The notes beneath the pieces were generated by a model. The model saw only the letters and a list, made by a program, of their open reading frames with translations, was not told the DNA's origin and did no database searches. This document shows positions 50,847 through 59,597 of a DNA stretch of 64,000 nt, piece after piece. Made by a program: the position numbers and the translations under genes. Position 1 is the first letter of the stretch, and every line of letters begins with the position of its first letter. Source of the DNA: Rossellomorea pakistanensis (GTDB lineage: Bacteria > Bacillota > Bacilli > Bacillales > Bacillaceae_B). The stretch spans positions 225,488 to 289,487 of the forward strand of contig NZ_JAFBDZ010000005.1 in the NCBI RefSeq assembly GCF_016908495.1. Direction: 5' to 3'.

Positions 50847-52631
50847 GTGGTGATTCTTGAACACTATGTACAGATCTTTTTACAGCGTTCTGTTTTGAAC
50901 GAGTCTTTTCCTTTATCTATGGAAGAAATATCGGCTACACTTCTGTGTACACAGCGGAATAGTAAATTAATCGTGAGAAAGTGGGAGGAACTCGGATGGA
51001 TCAAGTGGGTACCAGGAAGAGGTCGAGGCAATAAATCACAAATCACTTATCTACAAGATCCATTTGGGCTTATTTTAGAAAAAAGCAAAGAATTGGTGAA
51101 AAAAGGTGATATTACCCGTGCAAACAAAGTAATTCACGATTATACCCCCTTTTTTCCAACCATTGAAACAGAATTTCAGTTGTGGTTGGACCAACTATTT
51201 GGTTTTCAAGTAGAAACGAAGAATCATAAGTCGATAGACAAGCTCAGAATCAAAATTGGACCACAGCCCAAGTATCTTTTAGACCCAACTCTGATCACCC
51301 TTAGAACGCATTATCATATTGTTGAACAAATTTGTGATAGACTTGTAAGCTTTGATAAAGAAAATGGGATGGTCGTTCCGGGGTTATCTTTCCATTGGGA
51401 GTGTACCCCAGATGCAAAGGTATGGACCTTTTACCTTCGAAAAGGAGTACGATTTCATAATGGGGCTCCCTTTTCTGCGAAGGATGTTGCTTTTACTTTT
51501 AATCGATTTAAAGAAAATAAGGATCATCCCTATCAGTGGTTATTGAATTCACTAGTTGAAGTGAAAGTTATAAATGACCATTGCATTATGATCTCTTTAT
51601 CTGAATCGAACTATATGTTTCACGAAATCGTAAGTAGTGTCCATCTCTCGATTCTTTGTTCTATACAGAAAGATTTTAAAGAACATAACCTCATTGGAAC
51701 AGGTCCATTTAAGCTAAAAAGAAATGATGAATCAATGCTTGTGCTAGAGGCGAATGACAGTTATTTTCAAGGGCGCCCTTATTTAGATGTTATTGAAATG
51801 TGGAATCTAGAAAGTGAGTCGGGTGAGCTAAATCAAAGTGAGCTTGCTTTTGGACTTTATCCTAAAGACATGATTAGAAAAACAGCACCAGGACGTTCTC
51901 ATAACTATCATTTAGAAATGAATGTTCAATTTCTGTCGTTAAACGGGAATAAGAAGGGACCATTGGAGGATATCCATTTTCGGAAGGCATTAAAAGCTAT
52001 TCTTTCACCATTAAAATTAATTAACGAAGTAGGCGGGCACCGTCAACAAGTGGCAGAAGGATTTATATCAAAGGATCTGATTGACCCTTCTAATAAGGCA
52101 GCAATACACGAGTTATTGACAACTAGTTCTTATAATGGCGAGACTCTTCAACTATTTACTTTTAAGGAACGGGACCACTTTGAGGATGTTGAGTGGATAC
52201 AAGGCCAATGTGAAAAATACAAGATTCGAATAGAAAGTAACTTTTTGGATGCTGAAACGTTATTAAAAGCGGAGACGCTTCAACAAGCGGATATGATCCA
52301 TGATAGTGCTTCTATTGATGAGCAAACGGAAATGTGTTTCCTTCAATTGCTGCTAGCAAAGAATAGCCCTGTTCATCAGCATATCCCTGTTCCTCTTTTG
52401 CAAAAAATAAGCACTAGCATTGAAAATACTTACTGTCTTAAGTCTTCACTCGATCGAGTAAATGAATTACAGAAGATAGAAAATATCCTGCTGGAGAATG
52501 TTCAGTTCCTTCCGTTATATCGGAACCGGACGGAAATAGACGCTGATGAAAACCTAAAAGAGGCAAAAATTAATGCTCAAGGTTGGATTGACTTTCGGCA
52601 TCTCTGGTTTAAAAAAGGAGAGTACAACTAA
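50847..52631 (+). CDS. SgrR-like regulator: HTH plus solute-binding domain
   Basis: 594 residues. Residues about 1-115 form the SgrR N-terminal winged helix (SMEEISATLLCTQRNSKLIVRKWEELGWIKWVPGRGRGNKS). The rest is a family-5 extracellular solute-binding fold: IVEQICDRLVSFD, WTFYLRKGVRFHNGAPFSAKDVAFTF, LIGTGPFKL. It has no signal peptide, so the binding domain works inside the cell as a sensor. It starts with GTG behind AAAGGAAAG. It most likely controls the divergent MFS gene and the coupled Nudix gene. Confidence 0.85.
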   Translation: MVILEHYVQIFLQRSVLNESFPLSMEEISATLLCTQRNSKLIVRKWEELGWIKWVPGRGRGNKSQITYLQDPFGLILEKSKELVKKGDITRANKVIHDYTPFFPTIETEFQLWLDQLFGFQVETKNHKSIDKLRIKIGPQPKYLLDPTLITLRTHYHIVEQICDRLVSFDKENGMVVPGLSFHWECTPDAKVWTFYLRKGVRFHNGAPFSAKDVAFTFNRFKENKDHPYQWLLNSLVEVKVINDHCIMISLSESNYMFHEIVSSVHLSILCSIQKDFKEHNLIGTGPFKLKRNDESMLVLEANDSYFQGRPYLDVIEMWNLESESGELNQSELAFGLYPKDMIRKTAPGRSHNYHLEMNVQFLSLNGNKKGPLEDIHFRKALKAILSPLKLINEVGGHRQQVAEGFISKDLIDPSNKAAIHELLTTSSYNGETLQLFTFKERDHFEDVEWIQGQCEKYKIRIESNFLDAETLLKAETLQQADMIHDSASIDEQTEMCFLQLLLAKNSPVHQHIPVPLLQKISTSIENTYCLKSSLDRVNELQKIENILLENVQFLPLYRNRTEIDADENLKEAKINAQGWIDFRHLWFKKGEYN

Positions 52632-53248
52632 TGGAACCCAAATGGTTAACTTATGCTAAAAAACTACAGGCTATTGCGCAGGCAGGTCTGACATATTCAA
52701 AGGACCCATATGATATTGAACGATTTGAAGAAATCCGAAATATAAGCGTTGAGATCATGAATGATTATACCGGGATTGGACAGGAACAGATTAAGGAGTG
52801 GTTCACAAATGAAACAGGTTACCCTACTCCAAAAATTGATGTGAGAGGGGCGATTATAAAAGAAGAGAAAATTCTGCTTGTAAAAGAAAAAGCAGATGGA
52901 AAATGGGCATTACCAGGCGGATGGGCAGATATGGATTGCTCGCTTAATGAAAACTTGATAAAGGAAGCAATAGAGGAAGCAGGAGCTCAAATTAAGCCAA
53001 AAAGAATCATCGCAATATGGGATCGAAGAAATCATAATGAACCGCCAATGCCCTACGGCTGTTATAAAATCTTTGTCGAATGTGACTTTATCGCTGGAGA
53101 GTTTGAAAGAAACACAGAAACTTCTGATGCTAGATTTTTCTCAATAGAGGAATTACCGCCATTATCAGAAGGTCGAAACACAAAGGAACAGATCCAGCTT
53201 TGCTTTGATGTAAGCAGGAAGGAAACACATGAGGCGCTGTTTGATTGA
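52631..53248 (+). CDS. Nudix hydrolase with N-terminal Nudix_N-type domain, altered box
   Basis: 205 residues. An N-terminal helical domain of about 65 residues (WLTYAKKLQAIAQAGLTYS) is typical of Firmicute Nudix enzymes acting on ADP-ribose-like compounds. The Nudix domain has WALPGGWADMDCSLNEN...IKEAIEEAG. In the box the first Glu after GG-x5 is Cys, and the Arg of REUxEE is Lys; the two metal-binding Glu remain. It starts on the last base of the SgrR-like stop (TAATG), so it is translationally coupled to that regulator. Confidence 0.82.
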   Translation: MEPKWLTYAKKLQAIAQAGLTYSKDPYDIERFEEIRNISVEIMNDYTGIGQEQIKEWFTNETGYPTPKIDVRGAIIKEEKILLVKEKADGKWALPGGWADMDCSLNENLIKEAIEEAGAQIKPKRIIAIWDRRNHNEPPMPYGCYKIFVECDFIAGEFERNTETSDARFFSIEELPPLSEGRNTKEQIQLCFDVSRKETHEALFD

Positions 53249-53263
53249 TTACTAGAAGAAGGG

Positions 53264-53305
53264 TAAGCACATGGATTGTCGTTTGAGAGTCTGTGTGCTT
53301 TTTTT
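53264..53305 (+). terminator. Terminator of the SgrR-Nudix operon
   Basis: AAGCACA pairs with TGTGCTT over a ~27-base partly paired inner segment, followed by a run of seven T. Confidence 0.65.
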
Positions 53306-53359
53306 GTGGTATAAAATAAATTTTAAAATAAAGCAGAAAACCACCAATAGTTATGGCTA

Positions 53360-53410
53360 ATTGCACGAAATTAAAATTTATTGCACATTTAGCAAATTAA
53401 CATGACATTG
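53360..53410 (+). repeat. Short phased repeat: TTGCACRWW at a 20-bp step
   Basis: TTGCACGAAATT (53361) and TTGCACATTT (53381) lie 20 bp apart, and a weaker ACATGACATT follows about 20 bp on. The sequence is related to the GCACGAA words at 45917-46010. The rest of 53306-53471 shows nothing. Confidence 0.4.
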
Positions 53411-53471
53411 GTAACAGGACTTCAGGCAAACACGAATCCTTTTTCAAATTATCAAATTTTCAGAAAATATA

Positions 53472-53551
53472 TTGACATTTATACGATTTAGCGTTATCGT
53501 GTGATTAAAAGTATATAACAAAAATATAACTATACGAATTAATAACGTTAT
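53472..53551 (+). promoter_or_regulatory. paaK promoter region with candidate paa operators
   Basis: TTGACA (53472-53477), a 17-bp spacer and TATCGT (53495-53500) form a plausible promoter. An imperfect ATACGATTTAGCGTTATCGT lies over its spacer and -10. At 53534-53551 ACGAATTAATAACGTTAT matches the sequence before paaA in 15 of 18 positions. A TetR-type repressor such as PaaR, responding to phenylacetyl-CoA, is the known type of regulator for such clusters; its gene is not in this window. Confidence 0.6.
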
Positions 53552-53601
53552 ACTGATTGGTAAGTGATAGTAAGTGCCTTAGATAGGAGGATGACGCTGT
53601 C

Positions 53602-54936
53602 TTGATTTTACATGAGGTGGAGACGTTTGATCGGATTGAAATGGAAGCGCTTCAATTAGAGAGATTAAAGAAAGTGGTTCATACCGTTTATGAAAAAGTT
53701 CCTTTTTACCGTGAACAGTTTGAAAAGAATGAGGTTTCTCCTAAGAGTTTTCAGTCACTGAAAGATTTATCAAGATTACCATTTACAACAAAGGAAGATC
53801 TACGAATTCATTATCCATTTGGTTTATTCGCAGTCGATCAAAGTGAGTTGGTGAGGGTTCATGCATCGTCAGGAACTAGTGGAAAGCCTACGGTTGTCGG
53901 ATACACCGAGAAGGATATTGATATGTGGAGTGAGATTGTAGCAAGAGCGATATCGATTGCTGGTGGGAAGCCTGGAGAGCTTTTGCATAATGCTTATGGA
54001 TACGGTCTATTTACAGGCGGACTTGGTCTGCATTATGGAAGTGAAAGGCTTGGAATGACAACAGTACCTGTCTCAGGTGGGAATATGTCACGCCAAATCA
54101 CCCTTATTGAGGATTTTAATCCAACAGTCATTTGCGGTACACCTTCCTACATATTAAGTTTGGCAGAGAAGCTGGAGGAACAAGGAAAAGACCCTCGCAG
54201 TACGTCGATCAAATATGGTGTCTTTGGAGCCGAGCCGTGGTCAGATAAAATGAGAAAAACGTTAGAGGCCAAGCTTGATATTAAAGCATGTGATATTTAT
54301 GGATTAAGTGAAATCATTGGTCCGGGAGTTGCGATGGAATGCCATGAATCACAAGATGGTCTTCACATTGCAGAGGATCATTTTCTAGTAGAAGTCATTA
54401 ACCCGAACACACTTGAGCCGCTTCCACCAGGGCAGGAAGGCGAGCTTGTTTTTACGAGCTTGACGAAAGAAGCCTTTCCAATTATTCGTTATCGAACGGG
54501 TGACATTGCTTCCATATCCTATGAGCCATGTGAATGTGGACGAACAACGGTGAAAATGTCACGTGTAAAAGGAAGAGTGGACGATATGCTTATTATCCGC
54601 GGGGTAAACGTCTTTCCATCGGAGGTAGAACATTTTTTACTTACAATGAAAGAAATCTCCCCACATTATCAGCTGCATTTAAAGCGAAAAGGATCATTGG
54701 ATTCGGTAGAGCTACAGGTAGAAATGAGTGAAAAATATTTTCATGAAATTGGCGGAAATGCTGACGATGAGAAAGTGTTTCTACTTGGAAAACAGATTCA
54801 AGAATTAATGAAAAGCAGCTGTCTTGTATCAATGGATGTAAAGGTTCATATTCCGAAGAGCTTACCAAGGTCAGAAGGTAAAGCTGTCAGAGTGGTAGAT
54901 CTTAGAGAAGTAGTTAAAAAAGATATTAGGACCTAA
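53602..54936 (+). CDS. paaK: Phenylacetate-CoA ligase
   Basis: 444 residues, the usual length. Adenylate-forming fold: HASSGTSGKPTVVGYTEKDID is the ATP/AMP P-loop, IYGLSEIIGPGVAMEC the A5 region, IIRYRTGDI the A7/A8 hinge and GRVDDMLIIRGVNVFPSEVE the region ahead of the C-terminal domain. It activates phenylacetate to phenylacetyl-CoA with ATP, the first step of the aerobic hybrid pathway. TTG start behind AGGAGG. It is separated from paaA by 82 bp containing an operator-like palindrome. Confidence 0.94.
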   Translation: MILHEVETFDRIEMEALQLERLKKVVHTVYEKVPFYREQFEKNEVSPKSFQSLKDLSRLPFTTKEDLRIHYPFGLFAVDQSELVRVHASSGTSGKPTVVGYTEKDIDMWSEIVARAISIAGGKPGELLHNAYGYGLFTGGLGLHYGSERLGMTTVPVSGGNMSRQITLIEDFNPTVICGTPSYILSLAEKLEEQGKDPRSTSIKYGVFGAEPWSDKMRKTLEAKLDIKACDIYGLSEIIGPGVAMECHESQDGLHIAEDHFLVEVINPNTLEPLPPGQEGELVFTSLTKEAFPIIRYRTGDIASISYEPCECGRTTVKMSRVKGRVDDMLIIRGVNVFPSEVEHFLLTMKEISPHYQLHLKRKGSLDSVELQVEMSEKYFHEIGGNADDEKVFLLGKQIQELMKSSCLVSMDVKVHIPKSLPRSEGKAVRVVDLREVVKKDIRT

Positions 54937-54983
54937 CAACAAAAAAATTTTACCTTCATATTATATAACATCATAAAAATAAA

Positions 54984-55001
54984 ACGTATTAAATACGTTA
55001 T
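54984..55001 (+). promoter_or_regulatory. Candidate paa operator before paaA
   Basis: ACGTATTAAATACGTTAT. The inner AACGTATT-A-AATACGTT is a perfect dyad. It shares 15 of 18 bases with 53534-53551 (ACGNATTAANNACGTTAT) and lies just before the paaA ribosome site, where a bound repressor would block transcription. Confidence 0.6.
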
Positions 55002-55018
55002 TTAAGGAGGCGGGTTTC

Positions 55019-55987
55019 ATGGCCGATGTTGTTTCTTTTGAGGCACTTTCAGAAGAAGAAAAACATGAACACTTCATGAAGAGAATTGAGACTGGGGAAA
55101 AAATTGAAGCAGATGATTGGATGCCTGAAGAGTATCGTAAGGTTCTTATTAAATTGATTTCCATGCATGGGATCAGCGAGATCATGGGAGCTCTCCCTGA
55201 AAAAGAGTGGGTTCCAAAGGCGCCAACTTTAAAAAGAAAGCTAGGAATTATGGCGAAAGTTCAGGATGAAATGGGGCATGGACAGCTGTTGCTTCGTGTT
55301 GCCGAGGATTTAATGAAGCCATATGGAAAAACACGTGAAGAGATTATGCAGGATTTATTCTCAGGCGATCTAAAATTTCATAATGTCTTTCATATGGAAG
55401 CTCCTACATGGGGAGACGCCGGATTAATTGGATGGTTGGTTGACGGAGCGGCCATCATCACACAAACCAATATGCTCGGAGCCTCTTATGGACCATATGC
55501 TAGAGCGCTTAAAAGGATATGTGCTGAAGAAGTTTTCCATGCCCAACATGGGGAAGCGATTATTATCGCTTTAGCAGAAGGAACTCCTGAGCAAAAAGCT
55601 CTTATCCAAGAATCAGTGAACCGTTGGTGGGATTCTCTCCTCATGTTCTTCGGGCCAGGGGACGCTTCTACAACAGGTACTTCAAAACAAGATATTACCC
55701 AAAAGTATGGAATTCGAACGAAGACAAATGAAGAGCTAAGACAGGATTTCTTTACAAAATATGTTCCTCGGATTCTTTCATTAGGCATTAAGCTACCGGA
55801 TACCACCATGTATTTTGACGAGGAAAAAGAGATGTGGGTATATCAACAGCCGGATTGGAACCGGTTTAAAGAGATTGTCAAAAACAACGGGCCAAAATCA
55901 AAAGAAAGACTAAGACTGCGGGAGTTGTCTTATACGAATAATGAATGGGTGCGAGAGGCATTGAGTCCAGACCCAGTGGCTGGCTAG
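55019..55987 (+). CDS. paaA: 1,2-phenylacetyl-CoA epoxidase, catalytic subunit PaaA
   Basis: 322 residues. A ferritin-like helical bundle with di-iron ligands: DEMGHGQLLLRVAED (ExxH) and AEEVFHAQHGE (ExxH). It catalyses the oxygen-dependent epoxidation of phenylacetyl-CoA as part of the PaaABC(E) multicomponent monooxygenase. Strong AAGGAGGCGGG before the ATG. First gene of the tight paaABCD run; paaB starts 14 bp after its stop. Confidence 0.94.
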   Translation: MADVVSFEALSEEEKHEHFMKRIETGEKIEADDWMPEEYRKVLIKLISMHGISEIMGALPEKEWVPKAPTLKRKLGIMAKVQDEMGHGQLLLRVAEDLMKPYGKTREEIMQDLFSGDLKFHNVFHMEAPTWGDAGLIGWLVDGAAIITQTNMLGASYGPYARALKRICAEEVFHAQHGEAIIIALAEGTPEQKALIQESVNRWWDSLLMFFGPGDASTTGTSKQDITQKYGIRTKTNEELRQDFFTKYVPRILSLGIKLPDTTMYFDEEKEMWVYQQPDWNRFKEIVKNNGPKSKERLRLRELSYTNNEWVREALSPDPVAG

Positions 55988-56001
55988 AGAGGGGTGAAGT
56001 G

Positions 56002-56358
56002 ATGTCTGAGAAGTCAAGAAATTTTTATCAAGAATATGAAGTGTTTAGCAAACGATCAGATAATGCCCCAATGCAGTATCAATTCAGCTTATTAGCTCCA
56101 AATGATGAGCTTGCTCTAGTGATGGCACAAGAAAACTTTATGAGAAGAGAGCCGGTAGCAGACATTTGGGTTGTGAAAAGAAATGCGATTCGCAAGATGA
56201 ATCAAGAAGAGAAGGAGTCTCTCAAGCGGTTAGATAATAAGGACTACCGGAACGCCAAAGGGTACGGCTATCTAAAAAAGAAATGGCGAGAATATGAACA
56301 AGAAATGCTTGATGAGAACGAGATTCTATCATGGGGAGGGAAGGTTAGTAAAAAATGA
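56002..56358 (+). CDS. paaB: 1,2-phenylacetyl-CoA epoxidase subunit PaaB
   Basis: 118 residues from the ATG behind GAGGGGTGAAGTG; an in-frame upstream extension overlaps paaA. YEVFSKRSDNAPMQYQFSLLAPNDELALVMAQENF and VADIWVVKRNAI match PaaB, the small structural subunit that bridges PaaAC dimers. The stop overlaps the paaC start by 4 bp. Confidence 0.93.
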   Translation: MSEKSRNFYQEYEVFSKRSDNAPMQYQFSLLAPNDELALVMAQENFMRREPVADIWVVKRNAIRKMNQEEKESLKRLDNKDYRNAKGYGYLKKKWREYEQEMLDENEILSWGGKVSKK

Positions 56359-57170
56359 AGATTCTTTCAGCAAGTGAGATCAAAGATGAACAGTATAAAA
56401 AAGTGTTAACAGAATTGTTATACCAATTAGCAGATGATGATTTTATAATTGCCTTCCGTGGTTCAGAATGGCTTGGCCTCGCTCCCCATATAGAAGAGGA
56501 TGTTGCGTTTTCATCGATTAACCAAGATACAATGGGGCATGCTGCTATGTTTTATCAGCTATTAGAAGACCTGGGTGAAGGGGAAGTCGATCAACTAGCA
56601 CACGGAAGGAAGTCTAGTGAGCGGCGAAATGCGATTCTATTAGAAGAAGTGAATGGACCCGGGGATTATTTGTCAGAGCCGGAATATGATTGGGCATTTG
56701 CTGTTGTCCGAAATTATTTCTATACACAAGCGAAAAAAGGACGCATTGACTCTCTTAAACAATCCTCCTATCAACCGTTGGCAGATGTAGCAATCAAGGC
56801 CAATATGGAGCTTTATTATCATCTGCTTCATTGGAAAACATGGTTTACACAGCTAGTCAATGCAGGTGGGGAAGCGAGAAGGAGAATGGAAAAAGCGGTT
56901 GAAAAGGCAGCGAAGGATTTTGCAGGAGTTATAACCCTTGGAGACAACGGAGCTGAAATGGTGTCACATCAATTAATTGAAAGTGAAGAGCTGTTATTAA
57001 AACGTTGGAAGAATGCAGTCGAACCTATTTTTCAAGCTGTGAATCTACCAATGCCAGATTTAGAAATGAGCAGAGGAGATGGACGTACTGGAGTCCATAC
57101 AAAAGATTTAGATAAGGCCATAGAAACGTTAAGTGAAGTGTACAACACAGACCCGCTGGCAAGCTGGTAA
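56355..57170 (+). CDS. paaC: 1,2-phenylacetyl-CoA epoxidase structural subunit PaaC
   Basis: 271 residues, helical and homologous to PaaA but with degenerate metal sites (GLAPHIEEDVAFSSINQDTMGHAAMFYQLL). YDWAFAVVRNYFY and the Lys/Glu-rich helix near residue 175 are also typical. PaaC supports and positions PaaA in the epoxidase. A 4-bp overlap with paaB (ATGA) shows translational coupling; paaD follows 15 bp downstream. Confidence 0.93.
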   Translation: MKILSASEIKDEQYKKVLTELLYQLADDDFIIAFRGSEWLGLAPHIEEDVAFSSINQDTMGHAAMFYQLLEDLGEGEVDQLAHGRKSSERRNAILLEEVNGPGDYLSEPEYDWAFAVVRNYFYTQAKKGRIDSLKQSSYQPLADVAIKANMELYYHLLHWKTWFTQLVNAGGEARRRMEKAVEKAAKDFAGVITLGDNGAEMVSHQLIESEELLLKRWKNAVEPIFQAVNLPMPDLEMSRGDGRTGVHTKDLDKAIETLSEVYNTDPLASW

Positions 57171-57185
57171 AGGATTTGAATCGAT

Positions 57186-57674
57186 ATGAAACCACAAACT
57201 GAAAACATCATCGAAGTTTTGCAGACCGTCAAGGACCCTGAAATTGATTCTGTCAGTATTGTTGAGCTTGGAATGCTGAAATCAATTGAGGAGCAAGATG
57301 GAATACTCTTAATAAAGTTGCTCCCTACATTTGTTGGCTGTCCCGCTCTAGATATCATAAAGGGAAATGTAATGAACGCCTTGAAGGAGCAGACGAATAT
57401 AACCAACGTCAATGTCGAGTTTGTGATGAATCCGCCATGGACGTCGGATCGAGTATCGGCAGAAGGAAGAGAAAAACTGAAGCAGTTTGGAATTGCCCCC
57501 CCGCCGAAAAAAATGGAAGAGGATGGATCGTGGCATGTGGACTGTCCATATTGTGGCTCTACGTACACAACCCTTGATAATATATTCGGGCCCACAGCCT
57601 GTCGGAGCATACTCTACTGTAAAAATTGCAAGAATCCATTTGAAGCAATGAAGCCTATTTCTACATTGATGTAG
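57186..57674 (+). CDS. paaD: Phenylacetate pathway protein PaaD (MIP18/DUF59)
   Basis: 162 residues. The DUF59 domain (1-95) has VKDPEIDSVSIVELGML and LLPTFVGCPALDIIKGNV. A C-terminal zinc-ribbon follows: CPYCGSTYTTLDNIFGPTAC, then CKNC. PaaD is thought to assist Fe-S or di-iron maturation of the epoxidase complex. Normally the reductase gene paaE comes next; here an EthD-like gene stands in that place. Confidence 0.92.
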   Translation: MKPQTENIIEVLQTVKDPEIDSVSIVELGMLKSIEEQDGILLIKLLPTFVGCPALDIIKGNVMNALKEQTNITNVNVEFVMNPPWTSDRVSAEGREKLKQFGIAPPPKKMEEDGSWHVDCPYCGSTYTTLDNIFGPTACRSILYCKNCKNPFEAMKPISTLM

Positions 57675-57704
57675 ATCAATACTAAATAAAAGGAGAGATT
57701 TTTA

Positions 57705-58013
57705 ATGGTTAAATTAATCGCATTATACAAACATCCAGAAAACAGGGAAGAATTTGATGAGCATTATTTCAATACTCATGGACCGATTACAGCAAAAATT
57801 CCTGGACTTCGTAAAATGGAAGTGACGAAGGTTGTCGGTTCTCCAATGGGTGGAGAAGGAAAGTATTATTTAATGTGCGAAATGTATTATGACAGTCATG
57901 AAGCGTTAAAAACGGCGATGAAAACAGACGAGGCAAAAGCTTCTGGAAAGGATCTTATGTCTTTTGCTGGTGATTTGGTTACATTGATGATCGGTGAAGA
58001 AGTGAATGAGTAA
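57705..58013 (+). CDS. EthD-family protein in the paa operon
   Basis: 102 residues of the dimeric ferredoxin-like alpha/beta-barrel fold: MVKLIALYKHPENREEFDEHYFNTHGP and PGLRKMEVTKVVGSP match the EthD pattern. Function in phenylacetate breakdown is not established; relatives are heme-free oxygenase helpers or lyases. AAAGGAGAG before the ATG. Its last 8 bases (ATGAGTAA) contain the paaF start, so it is translated together with the hydratase. It occupies the place where paaE would be expected. Confidence 0.82.
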   Translation: MVKLIALYKHPENREEFDEHYFNTHGPITAKIPGLRKMEVTKVVGSPMGGEGKYYLMCEMYYDSHEALKTAMKTDEAKASGKDLMSFAGDLVTLMIGEEVNE

Positions 58014-58785
58014 GACCTACGAGTTTATCAATGTCCATGAACAGGATGGGGTTGGCTTCGTAGAATTAAATCGCCCTAAGGTATTAAACGCTATCAATCG
58101 AGTAATGGTTTCAGAAATTCTCAATGCCTTTGAAGTATTTGATCAAAACGATGAGGTTCGGGTTATTATGCTAACAGGTAAGGGAAGAGCCTTTGCTGCT
58201 GGGGCTGATATTGATGAAATGGCAGGAGATGGTGCGATTGATTTTGAGCTTCTTAATCAATTTGCTGATTGGGATCGAATCGCAGTGGTGAAAAAACCGA
58301 TTATTGGTGCCATTCAAGGGTTTGCTCTTGGAGGCGGACTTGAACTGGCTCTTTGCTGCGATCTGCTCTTTGCTGCAGACGATGCGGAAATTGGCTTTCC
58401 TGAAGTAAATCTTGGGGTAATGCCAGGAGCAGGAGGAACACAGCGCTTAACCAAGTTAATCGGAAAGACGAAAGCAATGGAATGGCTTTTTACTGGAGAA
58501 AGAATGAAAGCTGAAGAAGCCTGTCAATTAGGCATCATAAATCGAGTAGTATCACGTGAAGTATTAATGGAAGAAACGGAAAGAATGGCCAGAAAGCTTG
58601 CTGAGAAGCCACCGCTTTCACTAAGACTGATCAAAGAATCTGTCTTAAAAGCAATGGACTATCCATTATACGAGGGTATGCAATATGAAAGAAAGAACTT
58701 TTACCTGTTGTTTGCTTCTGAGGACCAAAAAGAGGGCATGAACGCTTTTATCGAGAAAAGAAAGCCAAATTTCAAAGGGAAATAA
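58006..58785 (+). CDS. paaF: Enoyl-CoA hydratase PaaF (2,3-dehydroadipyl-CoA hydratase)
   Basis: 259 residues of the crotonase fold. AFAAGADIDEM forms the oxyanion hole, and both catalytic Glu are present (GGGLELALCCD and AEIGFPEVNLGVMPGAGGTQRL). With two Glu it should hydrate enoyl-CoA, which fits PaaF. Position between EthD and PaaG and the 8-bp overlap with the EthD gene place it in the operon. Assignment to PaaF rather than to the ring-opening hydrolase is by context. Confidence 0.85.
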   Translation: MSKTYEFINVHEQDGVGFVELNRPKVLNAINRVMVSEILNAFEVFDQNDEVRVIMLTGKGRAFAAGADIDEMAGDGAIDFELLNQFADWDRIAVVKKPIIGAIQGFALGGGLELALCCDLLFAADDAEIGFPEVNLGVMPGAGGTQRLTKLIGKTKAMEWLFTGERMKAEEACQLGIINRVVSREVLMEETERMARKLAEKPPLSLRLIKESVLKAMDYPLYEGMQYERKNFYLLFASEDQKEGMNAFIEKRKPNFKGK

Positions 58786-58801
58786 AAGGAGGGATACATA
58801 C

Positions 58802-59575
58802 ATGTTCGAAACGATTTCCTATGAAATACGTAATCGCGTAGCCTGGATTACGATGAAGCGTCCAGACAAACTTAACGCCTTCATTAAGCAAATGAATCAA
58901 GAAATTCAAAAGGCATTTAAACAAGCAGGGCGTGATGAAGAGGTTAGAGCGATTGTCATTACAGGTGAAGGACGCGCCTTTTGTTCGGGACAGGACTTGA
59001 GTGAAGTCGAAGAAAATATGAACCTTGGCGAGGTTTTAAGGAATCATTATGGACCAATGGTAAAAGAAATCTCTCAATGTGAGAAACCGATTATCGCTGC
59101 CGTTAACGGTGTTGCTGCGGGGGCAGGGATGAGTCTGGCTCTTGCATGTGATTTCCGCCTTCTTTCCGAAAAGGCTAGTTTTGTCCAAGCATTCATTCAT
59201 GTCGGGCTCATTCCAGATGCAGGAAACCTTTACTATTTAACGAGATTAGTAGGGCGGGCAAAAGCATTGGAGCTAGCTGTGTTAGGTGAAAAGGTCTCAG
59301 CGGAGAAAGCGAAAGAGCTAGGACTAGCAACAGAGGTTATTTCAATAGACGAATGGAACGAAAAAGTAGAAGCATTTGCCGTCAGATTAGCGAACATGCC
59401 AACAAAAGCGATTGGATTAATTAAACGCTACCTAAATGAAAGTGACAAAGAGGATCTTCATGCCTATTTAGAGAAAGAAGCCTATGGGCAAAGAATTGCC
59501 GGTTTAACAGAAGATCATCGTGAAGGCGTTACAGCGTTTATGGAAAAAAGAAAGCCTGAATTTACAGGAAAATAA
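58802..59575 (+). CDS. paaG: Ring 1,2-epoxyphenylacetyl-CoA isomerase PaaG
   Basis: 257 residues, crotonase fold. AFCSGQDLSEV gives the oxyanion hole. The first catalytic Glu is replaced (GAGMSLALACD), and the Asp of HVGLIPDAGNLYYL is kept, the pattern of PaaG isomerases and not of hydratases. It turns the epoxide into oxepin-CoA and also shifts the double bond later in the pathway. AGGAGG before the ATG, 16 bp after paaF. Confidence 0.9.
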   Translation: MFETISYEIRNRVAWITMKRPDKLNAFIKQMNQEIQKAFKQAGRDEEVRAIVITGEGRAFCSGQDLSEVEENMNLGEVLRNHYGPMVKEISQCEKPIIAAVNGVAAGAGMSLALACDFRLLSEKASFVQAFIHVGLIPDAGNLYYLTRLVGRAKALELAVLGEKVSAEKAKELGLATEVISIDEWNEKVEAFAVRLANMPTKAIGLIKRYLNESDKEDLHAYLEKEAYGQRIAGLTEDHREGVTAFMEKRKPEFTGK

Positions 59576-59597
59576 ATTCTACTAAGGGGATGAAACG

